Of a stretch of 64,000 nt of DNA, positions 24,542 to 34,947 are shown piece by piece. Numbering within the stretch: position 1 is the stretch's first letter; each line of letters opens with the position of its first letter. The translations under genes were made by a program, and so were the position numbers. Origin of the DNA: Cryptomeria japonica (taxonomy: Eukaryota > Streptophyta > Pinopsida > Cupressales > Cupressaceae); assembly GCF_030272615.1 (NCBI RefSeq), contig NC_081408.1, forward strand, positions 762,530,673-762,594,672, read 5' to 3'. A model generated the notes under the pieces. The model ran no database searches. It saw only the letters and a list, made by a program, of their open reading frames with translations, and was not told the DNA's origin.

Positions 24542-25859
24542 TGTTGGCAAGAACAATGAGGGAAAACTGAGAGGGAGAGTGAATAAGTTTTCACCAGATA
24601 TACAAGCTTAATCACAAAAATAGATTTGATAAACTACAACAATAATAGAGATAAGCAAGATGAACACAACACACAACACCAAGATTTTGATATAGAAAAC
24701 TCGGTTAAAACCAGGGTGGGAACCTACCCATAATAAGATGATACTCTATAGTAGTATGTGAAAATATTACAATGGGGAATGCAAATGCATTCAGGCACAC
24801 TGCCTAGAGCTCATTGCTCAAAATATAATGACCCAGAAGGATACAACCCTAAGGGAAGTCTCACTGACTTACAACAAGATTTAGACTACAATCTGGAAGG
24901 AATGAATTGATATAATCACATCTCCAAATGCCTAATGACAGTTCTGGTTAAGCACAATGTCTACTCTAAAACACCAAACTCTTCTCAATCACAATGTCAA
25001 AGAATGAATCACTTGACCGCACATACACCACTCTCTGATAATGCAGACACAACCATGACACCCAAATTACATGACAATATCACCTATTTATACAATTCAT
25101 CAACCTTGACAACAAGGTCGACTAAACCCTCAACTCACAATTACAAAATTACATCACATGATACAAAGATCAACCACCAGACTAATATAATTATTTACAT
25201 GATATAACATGGTCCTAAATTAAATATCCAAATGCTCAACACCGCCGAAAATCACACCAAGTTCAATCGCAACATTCTACACCACCAAGAAAATTTGCAT
25301 AACATTAAAAACATCACCGGCTCGGCAAAATCACCAAAAACTCACACAAAGATCAATGTGGATCATCAAGAAAAATAGGAAATGATTAGGAAACACCAGC
25401 AAGCACGTTATTATCATTAGTAATAGTTGCACCAACGCCACTTATCAAATCTTCATCGATCAACATCTGAAACTCAAGAACACTCAAACAACAACAACTA
25501 TCACAAAGAAAGATAACTTACGGAGCATCAAATCATGAACCATCTGAAATGAAGATACACAAAACCATCCCAAATAATATCCCAAAATATTAGATCAATA
25601 TTTAATCATACCGGCATATATCAGAGGAAATATTAAACTATGCAAAGCACTGATCAGAGAAACAAACTGCAAAACCGGATCATATGATATGATCAATTAA
25701 GCCTCCCGGATCACCAACACCGGAATAGACAAATATAATAATAATAAAGATACTCCATACACCAAACCATAATCACAATGAACCAATCTGCAATCATCGA
25801 AGCAGGAATATTTTGACATTAATGACAACAACATATCCTAGCACTATCAATGTCCAACA
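24542..25859 (-). repeat. 5' LTR of E7
   Basis: 1,318 bp; on plus TGTTGGCAAGAACAATG to CAATGTCCAACA. Both ends read TGTTGG/CCAACA. A shorter form of the conserved block (AAAACTCGG...CCAGGGTGGGAACCTACCCA) is at about 24696-24730. The partner LTR is outside the window, so the right boundary rests on the CCAACA end and the change of sequence character. Confidence 0.75.
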
Positions 25860-26181
25860 TAGAGCATCCAGAGAAATTTTAGAGCATTTAGTGAGCATTT
25901 TGAGTGAGATGGCAGACATTGGAGCATGACATCACCTATAAGAACAAGTTAGATCATAGCAGTGCCCTGCTGGTACAAGCAACATGATAAGTGTCTTGAA
26001 ATTTTTTATCAAATTTTTCCTGATTTCAAACTTTTCTCATAGTTTTCAAAATTTTTGAAATCTAAGTGTTTCACATATGTATGTTGGTATTTTCGCATAC
26101 GTAGTAAAATTTCATCACGTTTCGAGTTTGTTTGCTATGTTTTTCCTTCAATTTAGAGTTTTTTTCTCCTTGATTATAGGT

Positions 26182-26565
26182 GGGAAATTTCCCTTAAATT
26201 GCAAGTTTTAATGTTTTCCTTTGTTTTAGTCTTTGTAGGGAAATTTTTAGTTAATTACAAGTTCACTTTATGTAAAAAGAACTTGTATCTTACTTTTTAT
26301 TTCCCCCTTGATGCTTTTTGGCTTTTTAAGTCAATATAGGAATTTTTTGGATAAGTTACAAGTTAATTTTAAATTATAAATATAAAAGTCACTTGTAATT
26401 CTTTTATAAAGTTCCTATTTAAGTGATTTTAGTTGTAATAGGGATTTTATTTCCCTTTTACATGTTTTATTTTCAAGTCACTTGTAAAGGGAATTTTATT
26501 TCCCCATTACAAGTGCTTTTTAAAGTTAAGTTATTAAAAATTGTTGAGGGGATTTTATTTTCCCC
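26182..26565. repeat. GGGA-AT-TCCC hairpin repeats with ACAAGT
   Basis: Short palindromes GGGAAATTTCCC (26182), GGGATTTTATTTCCC (26441), GGGAATTTTATTTCCCC (26489) and GGGGATTTTATTTTCCCC (26548). Most are followed by TTACAAGT or TTGCAAGT; the last three are about 50-60 bp apart. Structured DNA or RNA of unknown role. Confidence 0.6.
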
Positions 26566-27077
26566 TTACAAGTTATTATAACTTGCATTTCTCTCTCGCA
26601 AACCTGGTTTTCTCTAGAATGGAGATAAAGTCATTTTTAAACTTGTAATATGAAGAAAGAAACCTGATTTTCATTATTAAATGCAATTTAAAACTTGTAT
26701 TCCTCTCCCAAGAACCCGGCCAACCAAGGAAAGTGCAATTTGTTGAAGATTTCAAGCAATATCTGTGGAGAAATCTTAGGAGGTGAAAGGCGTTTTGGAT
26801 TCCTCCCTATTTTCATGCATTTTCAAACAATTCCCACGCTATTTGGAGGTCATGATCACTGATTTTATGGTGATTAACAACAAAAAACATGTTTGTAAAT
26901 GCCACGATTTTCCTTTGAAATTTTCCACGAATCCATTCTTTCCTATCATTTTTGCTTCCTTCACCTAGGCGTGGGGTTTGGATGGAGATTTGACCATTTA
27001 TTATGCCATTTTGATAGCCATTTTTGCTGCACATTGTATTTTGGAAAAACATGGCTAGGGTTTGAATCTCCTCCTTG

Positions 27078-27160
27078 TATCTATTTAAGAGTTTCAATCT
27101 TCCATTTCAAGGATTTCTTCTTGCATTTTGGAGGACGTTTTGATTGATCAAGGTAAGTTT
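27078..27160 (+). promoter_or_regulatory. Candidate internal promoter and splice donor (H)
   Basis: CTATTTAAGA at 27081-27090 could be a TATA box. Seventy bases on, TCAAGGTAAGTTTTC (27148-27162) is a near-perfect plant 5' splice donor. Pyrimidine-rich sequence and AG dinucleotides occur before ATG 27846 (for example CAAAG at about 27815), giving a possible intron near 660 bp. Inference from sequence only. Confidence 0.35.
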
Positions 27161-27845
27161 TCTTTATGTTTTAATTTCATTTTTCTTTCTTGCTTTGTTT
27201 ATTTTCTCTTCTTGTTTGATCTTTCTAGTTGTATATATGTTAATTTTGTTAGTTCTTGTCTAAAATGGTTTTGTGAGAGAGATTTTCCTCTTTGCAAAGC
27301 AATTTGTAAATTACATTGATCTTCCCCATTTTCCGTCTTTACTTGCATTCTGGATTTTAAATCCTGATTGCAAGTAGGATGAAAATAATTATTTTTCCCC
27401 TATGCATGGAATATTTTAATCATCCTATGTTGAAATTCCAAGTTCTAAAATTGAAAAACATCTATTTTTACAAAATCGGGTTTTTTGAATTGGATTACAT
27501 GTTGAAAGTTCTTCCCATTTTCTTGAAAGTGACCTTCCAAAAATTATTCCATCTTCATTCATACTCTTTGCCTTTATCCATTCATATCATTCCTGTCATT
27601 TTCCACATGTCAAAATCTCATTTTTCACTCATTTCTCCATTTTCCATTTTGCAAGTATACTTTCATTTGGGTTTCAAAGGCCCGATTGCATGTTTGCCCT
27701 TTCCTGCTTGTATACTTGTAAGATTTTTTCCAAGATCCAAAATTGGTCAAAGTCAAATTTCAAGATTTCCTTTTTATTTCCCAACTTCCTCTCACAAAAT
27801 TATGAAGTGCAAAGGTTAGAGAGTTTCCCATTTAAAGAAGAGAAG

Positions 27846-28432
27846 ATGTTAGTTGTAGCTGATCTTGATGTTGCTTTAACACTTTTAAGTCTTGATCACA
27901 GCATACCAGATTGTTCTTCATTGTTAGATTTGTCATTATCTTTTGTTCCCAAGAAGATGAAATACAAATATAACAAATACCAGAATGAGGTTTCTCCTAC
28001 ACAGGTCTCCTCTCCTATGGATCATATCGAGGATATAGAAATTGGGCATGTTGACATGTCAGAATTCATCAAAAGGGTGGAGGATCTGCGAGATAGTAAT
28101 ATGCAGTGTTTGTTGGACAACCACATTCACCACGCTTCCTCTTTTTTGGTGGCTGCCCTAGAACCTGAATTTTTCCTTTCTTGTGCTCATCATTTTGACA
28201 AGGAGATGAGAACTTTTAGAAATGATGATGGGGAGGCAATAATCTGCCTTAATGCAGATACTATTGAGAATGTCTTCAAAATATCGTCAACACCTATGTA
28301 TATGGATATTTCCAAGGACAATGCAGTTGAGTACTATGTCAAGAGGGAAAAGGATTGCAAACACCACATTAATAGGTGGATCCATGAGCCACGAGTTGGT
28401 TTCACAAGGTGGGCTAAGTTGTACCATGTGAC
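27846..28432 (+). pseudogene. Outer accessory-type ORF (H), first part
   Basis: MLVVADLDVALTLLSLDH from ATG 27846; the frame is open further upstream, so the start is uncertain. It runs unbroken to GTGAC at 28428-28432, where E2 is inserted. Segments: SFVPKKMKYKYNKYQNE, HFDKEMRTFRNDDGEAI, LNADTIENVFKISSTP, INRWIHEP. No pol motif. Size and layout (globular start, charged C-terminus) recall accessory ORFs A-D, but the N-terminal VHG/KITKE motif is not visible. Possibly related to plant transposon-protein domains; function unknown. It resumes after E2 at 60073, but in a different frame, so a shift predates or accompanied decay. Confidence 0.6.
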
Positions 28433-29239
28433 TGTTGGCAAATGCACACTCCAATGAGACATTGTAGGTGATTGAAGGTTTTGTCATTGATGACAACCTT
28501 ACAATCCTATGTCACCGGCAAGGCAATCCACCGGCACCAGCAAAGTTAGATTCTACACCAACACATAGACCACCGACACCGGCAGTAAAAGGAAGCATAC
28601 CGGCATAGAAGCCGATAGGAATTTTGTTGTTAATATATTTTGTTTATTATTGTAAAATCATTGTAAGCCTACTTGGCAAGTTGTAAAATGACTCTTATAT
28701 AAGAGAGATCATTGTAGAAAAATTATGTAAGGATAGAGGATTGTAATTAGGTGAAATAAGGCAGACCTATTATGTGAAATATAGGTTAAGGGTTTATGTA
28801 AGAAGCAGAGCAGAAACCGGTACTGGATCTGGCATTATAGATGCTATTTTGAAGCAATACAAGACAATGGATTTATATAATCCATTTTGTAAGTTAGTGA
28901 GACTTCCTATTTTGTATTTGAGCAGTGAGCTCTAGGCACTTGGCCTTCCTGCATGTGCAGGCCCCTCTTGTAGCAGTAATATTCTCTTATTGGCCAGTAA
29001 GTGAATATTGTGGGTCACAAATCCCACTGAGGTTTTTCCCACACCGGGTTTCCTCGTTAAAATATTGTGTTATGATGTGTTTTTCATGTGGTTGTTTTTA
29101 TCTTTGTTTATTACATTACTTTCTATTTACGGGTACCCAATATTAATATGCTCTACATGTTTTAAGTTAAGAAAATCTTATTACCGATCAGATACTGATT
29201 CAACCCCCCCCCCTCTCAATATCTCTAGGAATCCTAACA
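28433..29239 (+). repeat. 5' LTR of E2
   Basis: 807 bp, TGTTGGCAAATGCAC to AATCCTAACA. TATA box TTATATAAG at 28695-28703. Conserved block GTGGGTCACAAATCCCAC, then GGTTTTTCCCACAC and GGTTTCCTCG, at 29010-29057. A C-rich run near 29205 precedes the end. Confidence 0.92.
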
Positions 29240-29256
29240 ATTGGTATCAAAGCCTG
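29240..29256 (+). promoter_or_regulatory. Primer binding site (E2)
   Basis: ATTGGTATCAAAGCCTG; iMet-type site with one change (AAAGC for AGAGC). Confidence 0.85.
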
Positions 29257-29310
29257 GTCCTCTATTTTCAGAAGCCTAACAGCTTGAGGAAGATCTTGAC
29301 ACTGGTAGAG

Positions 29311-29995
29311 ATGGAAAACTTGATGAAGCAAATTGAAGCAGCTCTCTTAGACTATGATGGAGAAAAATTGAAAAGTATCAAACTTGAAGATGACCTAAAA
29401 GCAGCTCAGGATATTATTCAAGCACTTCAAGAAAATCTTACTATTTCAAGAAACAAGAGAAGAGAACTTTGTGAAAAGATTCAAAATGAGAATGATGAAA
29501 AAGAAACTCTTAATGATATGATAAACAAGTTGAAGCAAGAGAACATGACAACAAAGAATGAGATGTAGGATATGACTATGAGATTCTATAAAGAAATTGA
29601 AGATAGAAAGAAGAATGAAGAAGATTTGACTAGAAGACTAAGTGATGTTGCAAATGAAAACACAAGACTCAGTTATGAAAATGATTTGTTGAAGACAGAT
29701 CTGATGCACACACAGAATGACTCAAATGAACTGATGAGGCAGAAAGAAGTCTTAGAAAGAGAACTAGATACTGCAAATCAGCATAAAGAGAAATTCAAGA
29801 AAAGCTCAGAAGAATTTGGTAACTTGCTGAAGAATCAAAAACCTAAAGGTGACACTTGTGGAATTGGCTTTGAAGTTGGTGAAAGCTCTGGTACTGCAAA
29901 CACATAGGATCATAGCAAACCGATAAGACAACCTACTGCTTATAAATTCAATGGCAAATGCTTTAACTGTAACAAGTATGGTCATAGAGAAAATC
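29311..29995 (+). pseudogene. gag-like coiled-coil protein, N-terminal part (E2)
   Basis: MENLMKQIEAALLDYDGEKL from ATG 29311, about 70 bp after the LTR; one frame with TAG at 29566 and 29905. Long coiled coil (LEDDLKAAQDIIQALQENL, DLTRRLSDVANENTRLSYE). It reaches the first knuckle, CFNCNKYGHRENQC, cut by E3 after the AAATC target site at 29991-29995. Homologous to E1 9925-10573. Confidence 0.8.
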
Positions 29996-31158
29996 TGATG
30001 AATACTAAGAGGGGGGGTGAATTAGTATGCCAAAAATCACTGTACTTAAACACTTAAACAGTCTGAAGATAAACTGGTAAAACAGTTTAATAGACAAACT
30101 GGTTATCACACATGCAAACCAAAATGCAAATAAAGCATTCAACCACAAAAGCAATACAACCATAACACAAGATATTTGACGTGGAAACCCAAATGGGAAA
30201 AACCATAGTGAGATGGAACTCACAAGTCACTATCTGCAGAATAGAAACCAAACCGATTAAGGTCTTACAATGTTTTTCACCAGAACAGATCCTGTTAGGA
30301 ATCTCAATCTCTGTTAGGAGATAAGTCCGATTAAAGACTACCTTGCTAGAGGATTTTAGATTCACAGTGGTGAACCACCTTGTTAGAGGATTTTACAAAG
30401 CCTTTTAGGCCTACTCGGTTAAGGGCTACAGAATTGTCAAAGATGTGAGTAATCAACAAGTGTTTGATCTATCTAATAGCATAGACTACTTGATTGGATC
30501 CAATATAGTTCACTGCTAATGCATTCCAGCATTACTTCAGTCTTCTCTATCCTCTCTCTCTTAGTTACAACTTGATCTTCTCAGATAAGATCACTCTTTC
30601 AACAACTCAACAATCACCTTAAACCCTAGCACAACATAAACCCTTTCAGCAACAACCTAAAACCCTAGACATGATGTCCTTTTAAAGGAATCTGATTTCA
30701 TGTCGGTCTAATAGGATTACATTACAATTTTCTAGGTTCAATGAATCTAGACATACTTAGTAACATGACACAAAAAGCATCGTCAGTGTGTCGACACTGT
30801 CAATCAAACGGTGGATTGGTAAATCATCACAAAATGTCGGTTGGTAACTCATCATAGAGTATTACCAGTTCATGCAAAATACCGGTTGCCGGTTTGACAA
30901 AAATGAAGACTGGTAAGAATGTGTTATGTCACTTTGCTCCCTCATACCGCTTGAGATCTACGAACCACTTGGAGTTGACATGTCACTTCAGACTGGGAAA
31001 CACATTCTGCAAAATCACCAATAGTCTAAAGACTAGAATACAACATACCGATTGGAACAAATACCGGTTGAGCTCTAGCTCATACATATAAAGTGGATCT
31101 CAATGCAAGTGTGTGTCCATCAATGATAATCACAACATAAACATAAAAAATGCCAACA
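29996..31158 (-). repeat. 3' LTR of E3
   Basis: 1,163 bp; on plus TGATGAATACTAAGAGG to AAAATGCCAACA. Conserved block 30178-30226 (GTGGAAACCC, GGGAAAAACCATAGTG, then CTCAC). CTTTTAAAGG near 30680 is a TATA-like candidate on minus. Confidence 0.92.
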
Positions 31159-31346
31159 ATTTCCCCCTTTGGCATTGATGGCAACATTTAGGAAAATAAA
31201 AATTTGACATCTAAGTGTTTTAAAATAAAAAACATGCCATTAACAAAATTGCTCCCCCTAAGCATATACACTATCCCTTAATCAATACAATGTATAGCAA
31301 TTTTGCATACAAAGCATAAACATTGAGATATCAGAGCATATAGCAT
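31159..31346 (-). promoter_or_regulatory. Polypurine tract and 3' end of E3
   Basis: On plus ATTTCCCCCTTTGGCATTG directly after the LTR; on minus this is the plus-strand primer AAAGGGGGAAAT. A further CTCCCCCTAAG is at about 31250. The block ends at the E5 target site AGCAT (31342-31346). Confidence 0.8.
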
Positions 31347-32586
31347 TGTAGACACCTAAAAATGGTCAATGCTTGCGGAGTCATACTTTAACATTGGCGC
31401 ATTGCCTTATTTTAGGTTTTTGCGTAGCATTAACATTTCTTCTATGTTGTGTACTTGGTCTTTATCATTTGCGAGCATCGAGTCCTTCTTCTGCATTCCT
31501 CATTCTTCTCACTTTTGAATTAGGGTTTTGTCCTCTTATCAATCTTATCATTTTGTGATCGATTTGTCATTGATCCTCGTCCTTGTCAATCTCGTCATTT
31601 TGCGATTGATTTGTCATCGATCCTTGTCCTCTTCAATCATGTCAATTGGTGCATATCAATTTGGTCTCTTTATCAATATTGGTCAATTTGTCAATCAATC
31701 TCAATTGTTTATCAATCAAATCAATTCAAAATCATGGTCGAATCGACATCAAATCAATCTTACATCAAGACCTAATTGTCGTTCTTGCATTTCTAATTCA
31801 TCTTCTAGGGTTTTATGATTTATTCATTTAATCCTATTTGTCATTTCCCCCTCTAGGGTTAATAAATTATTTATTTATCCTAAGTATTCTTGTCACAATT
31901 AAATATTTATTTAATTGGCTAATTAATTCCTCCTATTTTTGTAAATTAATTAATGAATGAGAAATTATTAATTAATTTACCTAATTTGCATCAATTTCCT
32001 AAATTCCAAGTCATCATTTCTAACCTAATTTTCTAATTTCTCCTAAATCCCTAAATGTCTATTTCTATTTCAAAATCTTGTCATAAATCCTTGCATAGCA
32101 ATTTGTCATAAATTTTCATAAGTCCTTGCATAGCTATTTGTCATACACTTGTCATTTTTGCTATTCTTGATTTGAATTTCTATTCGAATCACTTTCATGC
32201 TAATCTTGTCTTTTCTCCAATTTGTCTATAAATTGGATGAATTTCTTCAATCAAGGCCCCTGATCCCCATCTAATAATCACTTTGTCGAATCAATCACGC
32301 TTTGAGTACTCTTGCGCTAATTGTCAATCTTGCTTTCACATTAGGTTTATGCACTTGAAGGTGAGATCCACAAACAAAAGCTATTTGAAAAAGAAAGAAG
32401 GACAATGGAGCCACATGAAGGAATATTCAGATCTACATTTGGTTTGCTTAGCTTTTAATCTTGAATGTTTTGCTTTCATGTCTTTATTGAGTGTGTTTAG
32501 GATTGATCATTGCATTTGAGCTTTCGTGATTGAGCTAGATTAGTATTTTGATTTGCTTGTGATGATTTCTGATTTCCTATGCTACA
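31347..32586 (+). repeat. 5' LTR of E5
   Basis: 1,240 bp. TATA box CTATAAATT at 32226-32234, AT-rich TTAATTAA zone about 31900-31975. Nearly identical to 39837-41112, which has an extra copy of the unit containing AAATTGTCATAAGTCC (about 40590-40650). Confidence 0.93.
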
Positions 32587-32612
32587 TTAAATGGTGAACC
32601 TGACGTGAACTA
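32587..32612 (+). promoter_or_regulatory. Candidate primer binding site (E5)
   Basis: TGGTGAACCTGACGTGAAC at 32592-32610, five bases after the LTR. It is not the iMet site of the copia elements; I do not know the tRNA. Confidence 0.55.
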
Positions 32613-32689
32613 ACCCCCTGACCATGCTTTTGAGTGCTTTTGAGTTGATTTGCAGGTGAAAAACTCAAGAAACAGGGCGACCTAGAGCT

Positions 32690-33055
32690 TTCTAGACACT
32701 TCTGCGCCTGTGTAGGAGGGATCTGCGCCTGTGTAGGCAATCTTGCACCTGTGTGAGTAATCTTGCGCTTGTGTAATGCATCTTGCGCCTGTGTGAGTAC
32801 TTTTGTGCTTGTGTAGGGATATGTGCCTGTGTAGGCAATCTTGCGCCTATGTGAGCAATCCTGTGCCTCTGTAATGCATCTTGCACCTGTGAGAGTACTT
32901 ATGCGCCTGTGTAGGGATTTGCGCCTATGTAATGCATCCTGAGCTTGTGTGAGTACTTTTGCACCTATGTAGGGATCTGCGCCTATGTAATGCATTTTGC
33001 GCTTGTGTAATGCATTTTGCGCTTGTGTCATGCATTCTGCGCTTGTGTAAGGCCA
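32690..33055. repeat. Minisatellite, about 20-24 bp units
   Basis: About 16 variants of a unit containing TGCGCCTGTGTA, alternating tails AGGGAT, GGCAATCT, ATGCATCT and GAGTACTT. It lies 80 bp after the primer site. Stop-free reading on minus is a product of the repeat, not a gene. Confidence 0.85.
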
Positions 33056-34947
33056 GAAACAGAGGTAAAAAAAGACAGTGTTTTTCACTTGCAAAATTGT
33101 TTTCTTTTGCATTTTGTTTCTACTTTTTGGATTTTTGGTACTAATTCTCTATGCAGAACCTTGGCATACACATGAAAAAGACAACAAATGAAACTACTAA
33201 CACATTTTATGCAGTTTCGATAGTCAAAGACTAAACATATCAAACTTCTGACTTGGGTTTTTGCAAGTTGCCTTGGACTACAACTAAACTTTGTGTTTGC
33301 AACTAAACTTTGTGTTTGCAATTAATGTTTAGGCACCTAGTATGATTTCTAAATAGGATGGAATGAATGTATGTTTGCCTTGATTGTTGAGTTTGATATT
33401 GGAGTAGGAGAGTATGCTCTCATCCTTCTTAGGGTGATCAGAAATCCAGATCTTCAATACCATTCTCATTGTCTTGATTGTGTGTTACCTTTAGAGGGCC
33501 TGCCTTCCCGACCATTTACTTTTGCAAGAAAGTGATAGTCGTGAGAAGGGAACGACCCAAAGTGAGTATGGCTAGAATACCTTGGCATTCTAACTCACTA
33601 TAAACAAATACCTAATGGGCGAAAGCTTTGAAGGAAGGGTTACGTGGGAATTGCAATTACTTGGGAAGTGATGACCCTTGAGCTCTTTCTCATATCAACA
33701 TCTAAGTAGGACCTCATGGTCTAAATCATGCTTGCGCGACTACATTTGTTTGGTATCTTGGTGGGCTTAATGTCTCAATCACGCTTGCGTGACATCAAGG
33801 AGTAACGCTTAACAGAAATCCTTACTAAACACCTTGTATTTAGAGGCCAAAAATCCTTCTAGTTGCTTGAGAAGGACAAGTTTGGATACTTGGAAGAGAT
33901 ACTAAGTTTTCCATGGGGAGATTTCCATGGGGACTGATGCTTGGCTGCCCTGAGAAGTGAGTGTCATGGAGGGGAGCCCGTGGGGTCAAGCATCTATGTA
34001 TTCTCCTTGAATCCCATAATGAGTCTACCTCTCAAGTACCTAATGTCCTTGCCATCCATAAGAAATGTGTGAATGAGCATGATTGTCTTGATTCTAAGTT
34101 GAAATATCTTGTCTTCTTTGTTTGTCAAAAGTTGAGTTGTGTCTCATTTCAAAAACAAGGCAAATTGATTCAAAACAAGGTTAAACACAAGAACATTTCA
34201 TCCAACAAAGTTCAAAACATCTTCAAACATGGTTGTCAAACATTTTTCAAAGTCTTGTCTCAACATTCATGTCACTTAGATTTAGGTGCATCTTAGGTTT
34301 GCATTTTGCAAAGTCATTATCAAGTACCAAGATTAGGTTTCATCTAGGTCATACTCCTTTTGCATATCAATAAAAGTCATCCATTTGCATGTGTCCTCTT
34401 GCATTAGAGTAATACCACTTCATAATTCAAACTTAGGTTGACATTGTCATACATTTGCATTTGCATACCCTAGGTTTTTTTCATTAAGCTTAGGTCATTA
34501 TCATATCATATTAGGGTCATTTGCATAGTAATTGTCCCTTTGCATATAGTGTCAAAACTAGGTTTTGTCATACTTGAATAATCCAAATCTTTGATAAACC
34601 CTAAGTCATTGTTAGGAAGTCTAGACCTTATCAAACCTTTTCTCTTTATGTCATTATTGTCATTTGGTCAAACCTAGCTTAGTATCCAAGCATATAGGGG
34701 AGACATTGTCATTTGTCCTTTTTGTCACTTGGTCCTTTTGTCCTTTGAGGTCTAGACATCATTTCAATTTCCTAAGGGTCTCTTTTAGATTTGCATTCCA
34801 AAAAGTTTGTCAAAATCTTGAAAAACAACCAAAAACATAGATTGCACTCTTGCCATAGATTGCATTTTCATCTATTTAGTTTGCATTTAGTTGCATATCA
34901 TACATTATCCTTGAAAACTTCCAAAAATATTGCATTTGCATAGTGAC
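33056..34947 (+). other. Long leader of E5
   Basis: About 1.9 kb with no convincing gene. It has TTGCAT/CATTTGCAT-rich sequence from 34300 to 34930 and no recognisable domain in any frame. Confidence 0.6.

Larger units (their letters stand above)
1..25859 (-). mobile_element. E7: Ty1/copia element, minus strand, split by E0 and E1
   Basis: Read from the right: 5' LTR (25859-24542), iMet-type primer site, gag start (24485-24410), then, after removing E1, gag, protease and integrase (8993 down to 6640) and reverse transcriptase (6639-5771), where E0 interrupts. The rest of reverse transcriptase, RNase H and the 3' LTR lie left of the window. The right flank 25860-25864 (TAGAG) should be one copy of its target duplication. 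The gene order is standard for autonomous copia. Confidence 0.8.
25860..27845 (+). other. Upstream region of outer element H
   Basis: No gene in 2 kb; the ORFs here are short and low-complexity. It begins with GAGCATTT-type repeats (25865-25920), then an AT-rich zone with hairpin repeats (26182-26565). Near 27082 is a TATA-like box and at 27150 a strong splice donor. It may contain the internal promoter and 5'UTR intron of the H ORF. The 5' LTR of H cannot be recognised. Confidence 0.45.

Noticed and set aside
32690-33055. CRISPR-like array
   Set aside because: Units and tails are both repetitive, without unique spacers; this is a plant LTR element leader.
32582-33112. Minus-strand ORF of 176 residues
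   Set aside because: It lies in the minisatellite, whose units lack stops; the element is transcribed from plus.
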